Assembly (NCBI GenBank): GCA_964574815.1
Contig: CAZNPL010000001.1
Location: 124,001 to 188,000 of the forward strand
Direction of reading: 5' to 3'
Length of the DNA: 64,000 nucleotides
From: CAZNPL01 sp964574815
Lineage (GTDB): Bacteria > Planctomycetota > Phycisphaerae > UBA1845
Part shown: in pieces, positions 41,361-49,538 of the stretch
Layout of the letters: every line of letters starts with the position of its first letter
How positions within the stretch are numbered: position 1 is the stretch's first letter
Program-made: the position numbers and the translations under genes
Notes under the pieces: generated by a model
What the model saw: only the letters and a program-made list of their open reading frames with translations
The model's database searches: none
What the model was told of the DNA's origin: nothing

Positions 41361-43046
41361 ATGACCGACCAGCTCATCGAATGCGTCCCCAACTTCAGCG
41401 AAGGCCGCGACATGGCCGTCATCAAGCAGATCACCGACGAGATCGAGTCGGTTGAGGGCGCCAAGCTGCTCGACGTCGATCCGGGCAAGGCGACCAACCG
41501 GACCGTGGTGACCTTCGTCGGTGCTCCCGAGCCGGTGATCGAGGCCGCCGTGCGGGCCGGTCGCAAGGCCAAAGAGCTGATCGACATGAGCAAGCACAGC
41601 GGCGAGCACCCGCGCTTCGGAGCGATGGACGTCTGCCCGCTGGTGCCCGTGTCGAACATCACCATGGACGAGGTCGTGCCCTACGCCCACAAGCTCGGCG
41701 AGCGGCTCGGCGAGGAGGTCGGCATCTCGGGCTACTTCTATGAAAACGCGGCCAAGAAGCCCGACCGCCGCAACCTGGCTACCTGCCGCGCCGGCGAGTA
41801 CGAGGCTCTGCCCGACCGGCTCAAGAAGCCCGAGTGGAAGACCGACTTCGGGCCCGGCACCTTCGATCCCAAGTACGGCGTGACGGCCGTGGGGGCGCGG
41901 GACTTCCTCGTGGCCTACAACGTCAACCTCAACACGACTTCGACGCGACGGGCGAACGCCATCGCCTTCGACGTCCGCGAGAAGGGCCGCGTCAAGACCG
42001 TCGACGGCAAGCCCGGCAGCAAGCCGGTCCTGGATGAGAAGGGCGAAAAGGTCTGGCAGCCCGGCTCGCTCAAGTGCGTCAAGGGCATCGGCTGGTTCAT
42101 CGAGGAGTACGGCGTCGCCCAGATCTCGATGAACCTCACCAACATCACCGTCACGCCCGTGCACGTGGCGTTCGACGAGTGCTGCAAGCGAGCCGAGGCC
42201 CGGGGGGTCCGGGTGACCGGCTCGGAGCTGGTCGGCCTGATGCCGCTGTCGGCGGTGCTCGACGCCGGCAGGTACTTCTTGCGTAAGCAACATCGGTCGC
42301 TGGGCGTCTCGGACGCCGAGCTGATCAAGATCGCAATCAAGTCGATGGGGCTTGACGAGCTGACGCCGTTCAACCCCGAAGAGAAGATCATCGAGTACGC
42401 CATTCGCGACAAATCGAAGAAGAAGCTCGTTGATCTGACGGTACAGGGCTTCGTGCACGAGACGGCGTCGGAGTCGCCGGCGCCCGGCGGCGGGTCGGTG
42501 TCGGCCAACATCGGGGCGCTCGGGGCGGCACTGGCCACCATGGTGGCCAATCTGTCGTCGCACAAGCGCGGCTGGGACGAGCGTTGGGAGGAGTTCTCAG
42601 AGTGGGCCGAGAAGGGCAAGGTGTGCCACGACACTTTGCTGCGGCTGATCGACGACGACACGGACGCCTTCAACAAGATCATGGATGCCTGGCGCCTCTC
42701 CGAGGGCACCGACGAAGAGAAGAAGGCGAAGCAGGAGGCGATCACGGCCGCGACCAAGAACGCCATCGAGGTTCCGTTCCGGGTGATGCAAACGGCGTAT
42801 GAGTCGATGGAAGTCATCGAGGCGATGGCCGAGAAGGGCCTGCAGGCCTCTATCTCCGACGTAGGCGTAGCCGCCCTTTGCGCCAGAACCGCCGTCATGG
42901 GCGCGTTCCTGAACGTCAAGATCAACACGAAGGACCTGGACGACAGGAAGTGGGTCGAGGACATCCTGGCACGGGGGAAGGATCTCCAGGAGCAAGCTTC
43001 TTCAAAGGAAAGCGATATACTGAAGCGCGTCGACAAGAAACTGTGA
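41361..43046 (+). CDS. ftcD: Glutamate formimidoyltransferase fused to formimidoyltetrahydrofolate cyclodeaminase
   Basis: A 561-residue bifunctional enzyme. Residues 1-330 are the formiminotransferase: ECVPNFSEGRD at the start, the catalytic His region HSGEHPRFGAMDVCPLVPVS, and MNLTNITVTPVHVAFDE. Residues 355-561 are the cyclodeaminase, with the folate-binding SPAPGGGSVSANIGALGAAL. It moves the formimino group of formiminoglutamate to tetrahydrofolate, then releases ammonia. The fused arrangement is the animal-like form and also occurs in some bacteria. GGAGG lies seven bases before ATG 41361. It follows hutI in gene order and in the pathway. Confidence 0.95.
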   Translation: MTDQLIECVPNFSEGRDMAVIKQITDEIESVEGAKLLDVDPGKATNRTVVTFVGAPEPVIEAAVRAGRKAKELIDMSKHSGEHPRFGAMDVCPLVPVSNITMDEVVPYAHKLGERLGEEVGISGYFYENAAKKPDRRNLATCRAGEYEALPDRLKKPEWKTDFGPGTFDPKYGVTAVGARDFLVAYNVNLNTTSTRRANAIAFDVREKGRVKTVDGKPGSKPVLDEKGEKVWQPGSLKCVKGIGWFIEEYGVAQISMNLTNITVTPVHVAFDECCKRAEARGVRVTGSELVGLMPLSAVLDAGRYFLRKQHRSLGVSDAELIKIAIKSMGLDELTPFNPEEKIIEYAIRDKSKKKLVDLTVQGFVHETASESPAPGGGSVSANIGALGAALATMVANLSSHKRGWDERWEEFSEWAEKGKVCHDTLLRLIDDDTDAFNKIMDAWRLSEGTDEEKKAKQEAITAATKNAIEVPFRVMQTAYESMEVIEAMAEKGLQASISDVGVAALCARTAVMGAFLNVKINTKDLDDRKWVEDILARGKDLQEQASSKESDILKRVDKKL

Positions 43047-43112
43047 TCCGTCTTCAACCCATAGCGGAATCGTACCGCGCGCATACCCAACGAGATCATC
43101 TCATATTTGCAG

Positions 43113-43772
43113 ATGTGCGCACGCGAAGGCGTCAGTCTCCAGCGCGGCATGAACTACCGGCTCGGGCGTGATTACTCCGTCATCCTCATGTCGCGGCGTC
43201 CGAACGCGCCTTATCGCGACCGACTTGAGGATGACGGTACGACGCTGATTTATGAAGGCCACGATTGTCCGCGCTCAAAGGAGACGCCCAGTCCAAAGCT
43301 GGTTGATCAGCCCCTGGAAACTTCCGGAGGAAACCTCACTGAGAACGGGAGATTCGCGCAAGCGGCGACGGCCTACAAGAACGGCGTGCGCCCACCGGAG
43401 CCGGTACGCGTCTACGAAAAGATCCGCCAAGGTATTTGGTCCTATACCGGGCTGTTTCACCTGGTCGACTCCTGGCGCGAATGTGATGATGGGCGGCAGG
43501 TGTTCAAGTTTAAGCTCGTTGCTGTTAACGAGCCGGAACAGGAAGAAGTCTCCCCATCCGCAGGCCTGCCACGTCGCCGCATTATCCCAACCGCGGTAAA
43601 AATCGAGGTCTGGGAGCGCGATGGCGGTCGCTGCGCCGTCTGTGGTGCCACCGACCAACTGCACTTCGACCACATCATCCCGTTCTCGAGGGGTGGCACC
43701 TCCCTGAGCGCCGACAACATCCAGCTCTTATGTGCGAGACACAACTTGGAAAAGCACAATAGGATCGTGTAA
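43113..43772 (+). CDS. HNH endonuclease with SRA/YDG-like N-terminal domain
   Basis: A 219-residue protein. The N-terminal half (REGVSLQRGMNYRLGRDYSV, then SRRPNAPYRDRLEDDG and TLIYEGHDCP) has the look of a YDG/SRA fold that reads modified bases or DNA ends; a CFKFKLV-like strand region closes it. The C-terminal HNH domain has IEVWERDGGRCAVCGATDQL, FDHIIPFSRGG and NIQLLCARHNLEKHNR, with two metal-binding cysteines visible and the catalytic HH. It would cut DNA, possibly modified DNA. No methyltransferase is adjacent. The start is uncertain: ATG 43113 lacks a good ribosome binding site and the family extends a few residues further; TTG 43107 is in frame. Confidence 0.82.
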   Translation: MCAREGVSLQRGMNYRLGRDYSVILMSRRPNAPYRDRLEDDGTTLIYEGHDCPRSKETPSPKLVDQPLETSGGNLTENGRFAQAATAYKNGVRPPEPVRVYEKIRQGIWSYTGLFHLVDSWRECDDGRQVFKFKLVAVNEPEQEEVSPSAGLPRRRIIPTAVKIEVWERDGGRCAVCGATDQLHFDHIIPFSRGGTSLSADNIQLLCARHNLEKHNRIV

Positions 43773-43892
43773 CCTTCAGTTAGACCTTCCTCAGAACTCG
43801 ACCAACTTTGTCTGGCGGCGCATTGTTGCGCGCGTGGATACCAAGCGTTCCAGGCACGCATGTAGGGAACGGAGCTTTCGTGATCGGACGCA

Positions 43893-44375
43893 TCACGCCG
43901 GTTCCTGGCCGCGGTTCCCCCAGTCATCCGCGGTGCCGAGGGCGTAGAGGGGTTGGTCGGTTGCGGGGTCTCTTTTCCACGCAGCGCGGCATACGAGGAG
44001 GAGATACGGTCCCACCGCGGCACCATGTACCACGATGGGCCAGGGCGGCGAGAGGAGCCAGCCTGCGGTGCACACGAAGGCGAGGGCGAGGAAGATCCCG
44101 GCCAGCGCCAGCCGTTCGAGGCCTGAGGCCCGGGCCCATGACCGGTTCAAGATGCTCTTCGCCGTCAGGCCGGTATCTTCAGAGCTGCTGTGAGCCCAAA
44201 GCCACATTGACAGTACCAGGCCCAGCCACCAGTACGCGTCCAGCCCCCTGGCCAGCTCATGCTCGTCCAGGCAAACGGCGGCCACAGCGGCAACTTCGGC
44301 AGCACCGATTGCAAGGCACGCGAGGAAGACGGGCCAGAAGCGATCACTCATCACGCGGTTCATTGCGTTGGACAC
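43893..44375 (-). CDS. Hypothetical four-helix membrane protein
   Basis: A 160-residue protein with four predicted helices (FLACLAIGAAEVAAVAAVCL, WWLGLVLSMWLWAH, LALAGIFLALAFVCTAGWLL, VVHGAAVGPYLLLVCRAAW). GTG 44375 is preceded by GGGAGGTG six bases away, a very strong ribosome binding site. No family is recognised. It is the downstream-most gene of a run of small minus-strand membrane and zinc-ribbon genes (43893-47485). Confidence 0.7.
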   Translation of the reverse strand: MSNAMNRVMSDRFWPVFLACLAIGAAEVAAVAAVCLDEHELARGLDAYWWLGLVLSMWLWAHSSSEDTGLTAKSILNRSWARASGLERLALAGIFLALAFVCTAGWLLSPPWPIVVHGAAVGPYLLLVCRAAWKRDPATDQPLYALGTADDWGNRGQEPA

Positions 44376-44475
44376 GTGACACCTCCCTTGTGTTCGACGA
44401 ATCGGTTTCCCTTAAGCTGGCAAACGCCTCGGCGACGAAGCAGCTCGGATGCGCAACATGCCGTCCGTTGTGGAC

Positions 44476-44887
44476 TCACGACTTCTCGCCACTACCCTCC
44501 TCCCGTATCGGCTCGCCGCATTCCGGGCACCGGTCGGCGGTTGCACCCGTGAGGAGGTAGCCGCAGCTTTCGCAGCGTCCCATGGCTCGGAGCACGTCTG
44601 GGAGCGCCTTGTGCAGGCCACGGCGGAGGAATATGCATGCGGAATATGCATGCGAGGATACCTCCGGCCGCGGCGGGCAGCATGTTTAACAGGCCCCGAT
44701 GTTCAGCACACCACGAAATGTGGGACGTCAGCAGGTCCACAAGCGCGGCCAGCACCACGATGACCGGCAACGTGACCCCGAGTACGGGCCCGTATGAACG
44801 TCCGTGCCACAAGCACCGCCGATGTATGCGGCGGAGGGTTTTCGCGTCGTCGATGCTGCTCAGGTTCTGTTCAAGTGTGCGTGACAT
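44476..44887 (-). pseudogene. Membrane/zinc-ribbon protein gene broken by a 13-bp tandem duplication
   Basis: From ATG 44887 (SD-like GAGG upstream) the frame encodes a basic N terminus, a helix (SYGPVLGVTLPVIVVLAALV) and a second helix ending GGILACIF. It then runs through the tandem duplication at 44628-44653 into a different frame. In the frame recovered by removing one 13-base copy, the protein continues LRRGLHKALPDVLRAMGRCE and ends in a four-Cys zinc ribbon (CESCGYLL ... RCPECGE) at a stop at 44476. The intact product would be 132 residues. The neighbours at 46620 and 46066 share the helix-plus-zinc-ribbon plan. A shifted but short product may still be made. Confidence 0.7.
44628..44653. 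repeat. Exact 13-bp tandem duplication
   Basis: GGAATATGCATGC occurs twice head to tail (44628-44640 and 44641-44653). It lies inside the zinc-ribbon gene and shifts its frame by one. Each copy contains the palindrome ATGCAT. Confidence 0.95.
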
Positions 44888-44926
44888 TGCGACCTCACTC
44901 AGAATGACGGGGCTCCGAGTGACGGC

Positions 44927-45460
44927 TCAATATGAGGCATAGTACACGCTCCTGACGTGCGCCCGCCGGCCCAGCGTGGACAACCAGTTCGGGACGTTGG
45001 TGCGCGTAAACTTGACCGGGTCGGGAGCGGTGCCGAGCTCGCATCTCGATTTGTATAAAACTCGGCCGCGATAAAAGAGAGTCTCCCGAAACTCGCCCCC
45101 GATGATCGCGCGGACGCAGTCCTCAAAGAAAGCCGTGATGTCAGCAACATCACGATCGTATTGTAAGTCCACGACGTCGATAGCCGCATCAACGCCGGCA
45201 CAGATTACGATACTGGGTGGGTCCGGAGATTCCAACTCGCTTTGATCGAAGTAAATCCTCATTTGTGCTGCGCCGGGTGCGGAAGGTGAGATGCGAACCT
45301 CCAGGTACTTTTCCCGTTCATCTCCCAAGGAAATCGACGCAGCGCCGGAGGGAAGCGCTTGAAGGACGTGCGCCAAGCGCTGCTCGGCCTCGCGGTGCAG
45401 CGGGTGGAGCTGAGTATCCTGAGGAAGAAGACGATGTGGCAGTGGCGACGTTGAGGACAT
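44927..45460 (-). CDS. Hypothetical soluble protein
   Basis: A 177-residue protein with no signal or membrane segment. It has a mixed alpha-beta pattern (EVRISPSAPGAAQMRIYFDQ, SIVICAGVDAAIDVVDLQYD) and ends in aromatic/basic residues. Not recognised. It begins 15 bases after the stop of the membrane-anchored gene 45476-45985 on the same strand, so the two are probably co-transcribed. The ribosome binding site is weak, consistent with coupling. Confidence 0.6.
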   Translation of the reverse strand: MSSTSPLPHRLLPQDTQLHPLHREAEQRLAHVLQALPSGAASISLGDEREKYLEVRISPSAPGAAQMRIYFDQSELESPDPPSIVICAGVDAAIDVVDLQYDRDVADITAFFEDCVRAIIGGEFRETLFYRGRVLYKSRCELGTAPDPVKFTRTNVPNWLSTLGRRAHVRSVYYASY

Positions 45461-45475
45461 ATCACGTCATCGGGT

Positions 45476-45985
45476 TCACGACGCTTCCGTTACCGGGGGC
45501 GACTGGGCCTCTCCTTCGGTCCCGGGCTCGATCAGCAGGGCGTTGGAATTGACGAAGAAGTAGACGATTTTCCAGGCGTCGTCGCGTTTGACGATTTCGA
45601 CCTGCACCCTGGCCACGTCCTTCTCGAAATCGAGGACCGCGGTGTAGAAGCCGCGTGCCGTCTCGCCGTCGGGCCGGCGGGGGAACCAGACCGTGGCCTT
45701 GCCCTGAGCGCCGCGGTAACGCTTCATCTTCCCGAGCCGGTCGGAACAGATTTCGAACAGGGAGTCCAGATTCTCGGAGCTGGTGACCTTTTTGAATTCC
45801 GGGGTGGTCTCTTCGAAGAACAGGTCGCTGTCCCACTCGGCGAAGGCTGCAGGCAGGACGCGATCGACGTAGGCCTGTGCGTCGGTCCGCTCGACGAGCA
45901 TCCGCCGGATGCCCACGACCAGAAGGACGGCGACGATGACGACGACCGACAGGACGACAGCGAGAATGATTGCGAGCTTTCGCAT
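45476..45985 (-). CDS. Hypothetical membrane-anchored protein
   Basis: A 169-residue protein with one N-terminal helix (LAIILAVVLSVVVIVAVLLV) and an extracytoplasmic domain of about 140 residues (LFFEETTPEFKKV, VWFPRRPDGETARGFYTAVL, VEIVKRDDAWKIVYFF). The domain looks like a small alpha+beta fold of the NTF2/DUF3887 style in which a helix pair precedes a curved sheet, but the match is weak. It is upstream of the 44927-45460 gene. Confidence 0.65.
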   Translation of the reverse strand: MRKLAIILAVVLSVVVIVAVLLVVGIRRMLVERTDAQAYVDRVLPAAFAEWDSDLFFEETTPEFKKVTSSENLDSLFEICSDRLGKMKRYRGAQGKATVWFPRRPDGETARGFYTAVLDFEKDVARVQVEIVKRDDAWKIVYFFVNSNALLIEPGTEGEAQSPPVTEAS

Positions 45986-46065
45986 GGCGACTTCACACCC
46001 CTCAAACCCACGAATCCTGACTCCCGGGCCGAATCCGCTGTGGTGTTGCCGCCCCCGACTGGTGG

Positions 46066-46479
46066 CTACGCAGAATCAGGTTTGTCGTTCTCAACTTCGC
46101 CGCAGCCGTGGCTGTTGTTGTCGCTTCGCCAGGTCAGGGGAATTCCACAGTTCATGCACTTGTGTGTGAGGCTGTTGCCCCAAAGTGACTCTTCACTCAG
46201 GAAGAAGCTCTTTCCACATCGCAGGCAGACCGCGCGGGAAAACCAAAAGACACTCCACACAAAGACTACGAGAACAGGCAATATAGCGACTGCCTTGAGT
46301 GGGCCAGGAAAGGAGTCAGCGATGCAGACGGAGACGAACATAACGGCGAAAACCCCGAGTATGGCCCGGCGGCGCCGTGAGCGGACTTGGCGGAGGCCGC
46401 TGATGATCTGATTTGCGTCTTGGACAGGGTGTGCGTCCATGTGCGTTTCGAGCGTTCGATTTAAAACGTCTTCCGCCAT
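46066..46479 (-). CDS. Small membrane protein with C-terminal zinc ribbon
   Basis: A 137-residue protein. Two adjacent helices (AILGVFAVMFVSVCIADSF and AVAILPVLVVFVWSVFWFS) are followed by a zinc-ribbon-like region with CLRCGKSFF and CMNCGIPL. GAGG lies about eight bases before ATG 46479. It shares this layout with the 46620-47078 gene and with the broken gene at 44476-44887. No function is known; zinc ribbons beside membrane helices in planctomycetes are common and usually uncharacterised. Confidence 0.68.
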   Translation of the reverse strand: MAEDVLNRTLETHMDAHPVQDANQIISGLRQVRSRRRRAILGVFAVMFVSVCIADSFPGPLKAVAILPVLVVFVWSVFWFSRAVCLRCGKSFFLSEESLWGNSLTHKCMNCGIPLTWRSDNNSHGCGEVENDKPDSA

Positions 46480-46619
46480 CGTAGCAACCTCGGTCCCGGT
46501 GATCCAGTCCGTGGCCCCGGACGTCGTACTCGCAGGCGAGCGTCGGGATCTCGGTGGCGTACGGCCCTCGCCGGATTGCCTTTGAGCGCCTTGTCTGCAG
46601 CGGCGGTCGTGTATCGAAG

Positions 46620-47078
46620 TCAGCCGCGACGACGTCCACTTGGCTCATCGGTCGACTCGTCGATCATTCCGGCGACGTCAAACGCCTCTCCGCATTCGGG
46701 GCACCGAGTGGCGTGTCCGCCCGAGCCTCGACGATCGTAGCCGCATATCGGGCAGCGCAGCTCGTGTGCATTCGGTTTCTCAAACGAGGCGGGGTGGGCG
46801 TGTCCCGGCATTCGTGGCTCCCGCTCGGCGGCCACGCCGTCGTCACGATATTCGCCGTTACTCCGGCGCAGCCATATGCATAAGAGCGCCCACGCGATCA
46901 CTATGACCGGTCCCCAGATCTGCGTGCGGTTCATTCCGTCGCGGATCACGATGTAGACCCATGCGACCGGATACAAACAGAGATACAGCCCGGTCACAAT
47001 CCGTATCCATCGGCGCCTGGCAAAGGCGAGGACTGCGATCAGAAGCATCGGGAGCAGGATCTGTCCGGTGATAGGCAT
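46620..47078 (-). CDS. Small membrane protein with C-terminal zinc ribbon
   Basis: A 152-residue protein with three hydrophobic helices (GQILLPMLLIAVLAFARRRW, TGLYLCLYPVAWVYIVI, PVIVIAWALLCIWLR), a polar linker, then a zinc ribbon (LRCPICGYDRRG ... RCPECGEAFDV). ATG 47078 directly follows an in-frame TTG. Its upstream DNA is a 16-bp tandem duplication that repeats an AAAAGAG ribosome-binding-like sequence. Same protein plan as its neighbours. Confidence 0.68.
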   Translation of the reverse strand: MPITGQILLPMLLIAVLAFARRRWIRIVTGLYLCLYPVAWVYIVIRDGMNRTQIWGPVIVIAWALLCIWLRRSNGEYRDDGVAAEREPRMPGHAHPASFEKPNAHELRCPICGYDRRGSGGHATRCPECGEAFDVAGMIDESTDEPSGRRRG

Positions 47079-47084
47079 CAACCA

Positions 47085-47116
47085 ACGCTCTTTTCAACTA
47101 ACGCTCTTTTCAACTA
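47085..47116. repeat. Exact 16-bp tandem duplication upstream of the 46620-47078 gene
   Basis: ACGCTCTTTTCAACTA occurs twice in tandem (47085-47100, 47101-47116), followed by a partial third copy (ACGC). On the minus strand each copy carries AAAAGAG a short distance before the start codon, so the duplication doubles a putative ribosome binding site. Confidence 0.95.
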
Positions 47117-47242
47117 ACGCAAGCCCTCCGCGGCAGGCGCCTCCGGTCGGCGCAGGTGTCGTCAATCTGTGTTGGGGCTCCGTTCTCGGTCTTCAGGCTT
47201 CAGTCGAAGCGGCCTCTGGAGTCATATTCGTACAGCTTCGCG

Positions 47243-47485
47243 TCACTTTCTGGAAGAACGCAGCGCGATGCGTAACAGCAGCAACCCGCCACCGATCGCC
47301 AAGGGACCGAGTATCCACTTGTCTACGGTCGCCCGGAGCCCGGTGCGGCCGAAGCTGGCGAGCCACATGGAAGTCGAGGCGTACACCATCAGCAGGCCGA
47401 ATGCGATCACGCCGGCGCGGCTCAGAAGGGCAGCCTTCGGTTCGAAGACGTGCCCACACGCATCGCACCGCCTCAGGGCTTTCAA
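47243..47485 (-). CDS. Small membrane protein with N-terminal Cys pair
   Basis: An 80-residue protein from TTG 47485, with GGGGGA about ten bases upstream. It opens with KALRRCDACGHVFEPK, a half zinc ribbon, then two helices (SRAGVIAFGLLMVYASTSMW and KWILGPLAIGGGLLLLRIAL). Only one CxxC pair is present, so it may bind metal as a dimer or not at all. It belongs with the nearby helix/zinc-ribbon genes by plan, with the order reversed. Confidence 0.55.
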   Translation of the reverse strand: MKALRRCDACGHVFEPKAALLSRAGVIAFGLLMVYASTSMWLASFGRTGLRATVDKWILGPLAIGGGLLLLRIALRSSRK

Positions 47486-47528
47486 CCTGAGAAATCCCCC
47501 AGAATACTCTACTTCTCCTGCGAGCCGG

Positions 47529-48167
47529 ATGGAATCAGACCCGCACGAAGGGCACGGCTCTCCCCTGCACTACGCGGCGTTAAACGGGTGCGGGGCGATC
47601 GCAGAACTGCTGATCGCAAATGGGGCCGACGTCCGGAGTAAGGCCGACGACGGGGGCACCGCGCTTCACGTCGCCGCCAAAAGTGGCCATGAGGGGTTCG
47701 TGAAACTTCTCGTCGAGAGTGGCGCTGATGTACGCGCGAGGGACAATCAGGGAAGAACGGTGTTGCAGAATGCGGAGGCGTTCGGACACTCCGGTGTGGC
47801 AGATATACTGCGCAGCAGTAGCGGCATGCTGTTCGACGTCCTGATGGACGCACTCTGCTGCATGATGGTATCCGATCGGAGGGCGTCAAGGGCGGAGCGA
47901 AGAGGTATACACGAAATCATGGCTTAGGTGAAATGTCCGTGGGCGTCAGACGAAATCGATCGTCGGATTGATGCGGTCATCGCGCGCGTGAAGCGCGGGC
48001 AGTATCAGACGGTTCTGGATGCAACGTGCAATCATGCGAAGGCGTTCAAGGCCCGCGGCAAGAGCGAGGTTCTGTTGCGATGTCTGGACAGGCTCGCGCA
48101 AGCCGACGGCAAGTTTGATCCATCCGAGCGCTGCATATACGAACAGTTCAAGAAGGCACTGGAGTAA
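47529..48167 (+). pseudogene. Ankyrin-repeat plus TerB-like protein with in-frame TAG
   Basis: From ATG 47529 the frame encodes about three ankyrin repeats (GSPLHYAALNGCGAIAELLI, then TALHVAAKSGHEGFVKLLVE and a third), then the first half of a TerB-like helical domain (LMDALCCMMVSDRRASRAER). A TAG at 47925-47927 interrupts it, and the same frame resumes at once as VKCPWASDEIDRRIDAVI and ends with the second acidic motif (LAQADGKFDPSER) at 48167. The two halves together form one TerB domain. GTG 47928 could restart the second half as a 79-residue protein. Lesion, readthrough and sequence error are all possible. Confidence 0.65.
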
Positions 48168-48464
48168 GCCTCGGGCACGAGACCGCGGGCCCGACTTCCG
48201 AGCTGCCGCGTGAGGTGATATGCTCGGCGCCAGCGCGTCGCGAGCGGTGCGTGTCGAGATATCCCGCGTTTAACACCTGCCGGCGGGAGCGACAGACAAA
48301 CCAGATGATCGTCGGCGAGCGGTGTGGGGCCGTCGCCCGCGGCGCGTCTGACACGACGCGGAGCACATGAAATCTTTGGGATGTGACCTCGGAAGCATGC
48401 CGGCGCGCCGCTGTTCTTCGCAGCAGTGGCGGCTGTGATATTGTTCCCGACAGGAGCCTGGGTC
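48168..48464 (+). other. Intergenic region
   Basis: No gene or structured element is supported. GGAG at about 48453-48456 is the ribosome binding site for the next gene. Confidence 0.4.
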
Positions 48465-49505
48465 GTGGGTTTTCGCTTTTTTCGACGGATGAAGATCGCT
48501 CCAGGTGTGAGCCTGAACTTCAGCAAGTCGGGTGTCTCCCCGTCTTTCGGCGTGCCCGGCGCGCGGGTCACGCTTGGCCGACAGGGGGTGCGCAAGACCG
48601 TGGGTATCCCCGGCACCGGTCTGTTCTACACCGAGGTGGACAGCTCGAATCGGGGCCGAGGCCGCTCGAGCGGACGCGGACGGCCACCCCCGCCGCCAAA
48701 GCCGCAGCACAAGCTCAATCTGGGATTCTTCGAGCGGCTGTTTACGCCGAAGGCGGAGCGGGCGTTCGTGGACGGCTGCAAGGCGTATGTCGCCGGTCGC
48801 AGGGGAAAAGCGGCCGGTGAGCTTCGCAACGCGACGCACCTGGCCGACGGTGCGTTTCTCGCCGGCTTTTTGGCCATCAACGCCGAGAGGCTGGACGAAG
48901 CGGAGCAGTTTCTGAAGCAGGCATTGGCCAAGCATCAGTTGCTCGGGCGGCACTTCGACAAGTATGGATTGGCGGTAGAACTGGCGCTGCCGATTGCCGA
49001 GTTCGTCATGGCCCACGTTCGACCGGGTCGGCGGGGTATACTGCTGGGGCTGGCCGAGGTGTATCAAGCGCAGAACCGGATCAAGGAAGCGCTGCACTGT
49101 CTCAAGAAACTGCGGCGCGACGAGCCAGACGATGTGGTCGTGAATCTCTCGGTGGCCGAGCTGATCCTGGAAGCGTTTCCTGCGAACAAGCGGCTCGCCA
49201 AGGAAATCGTCGAGTTGGCGGCCGGCGTGGAAAACGAATCGTCGGTCCACGCTGCTTTGATGCTCTACAAGGCACGGGCATTGCGGACACTGGCCCTGCC
49301 CACAGCGGCGCGGGATGTGCTGACCTCCGCGCTGCGGAAGAAAAAGGATCGCGACGAGGACCTCCTGAAGGCCATCCGCTACGAACGGGCGGGCGTCTAC
49401 GAGGACCTGGGGCAGAAGGCCAGAGCCCGCAGGGAGTACGAGAAACTTTACGCCGAGAATCCGTCGTACGAGGATGTCAGCGAACGGCTGGGGCTCGGTC
49501 AGTAA
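48465..49505 (+). CDS. DUF4236 domain protein with TPR-like repeats
   Basis: A 346-residue protein starting at GTG 48465, chosen because GGAG lies about eight bases upstream and the DUF4236 domain begins immediately (GFRFFRRMKIAPGVSLNFSK, then GVSPSFGVPGARVTLG and TVGIPGTGLFYTE). A Gly/Arg/Pro linker (SSGRGRPPPPPKPQ) leads to about 240 residues of helix pairs with TPR spacing (GLAEVYQAQNRIKEALHCLK, RYERAGVYEDLGQKARARRE). DUF4236 is a short beta domain of unknown role, often found on the N terminus of phage- or defence-associated and cell-surface-linked proteins. The TPRs suggest a protein partner. Confidence 0.8.
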   Translation: MGFRFFRRMKIAPGVSLNFSKSGVSPSFGVPGARVTLGRQGVRKTVGIPGTGLFYTEVDSSNRGRGRSSGRGRPPPPPKPQHKLNLGFFERLFTPKAERAFVDGCKAYVAGRRGKAAGELRNATHLADGAFLAGFLAINAERLDEAEQFLKQALAKHQLLGRHFDKYGLAVELALPIAEFVMAHVRPGRRGILLGLAEVYQAQNRIKEALHCLKKLRRDEPDDVVVNLSVAELILEAFPANKRLAKEIVELAAGVENESSVHAALMLYKARALRTLALPTAARDVLTSALRKKKDRDEDLLKAIRYERAGVYEDLGQKARARREYEKLYAENPSYEDVSERLGLGQ

Positions 49506-49538
49506 TCAAGTCAAGCAGTCCCGTCGATCCTCCGTTCT

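Noticed and set aside
41199..42563. 454-codon minus-strand frame opposite ftcD
   Set aside because: Shadow of the well-supported formiminotransferase-cyclodeaminase.
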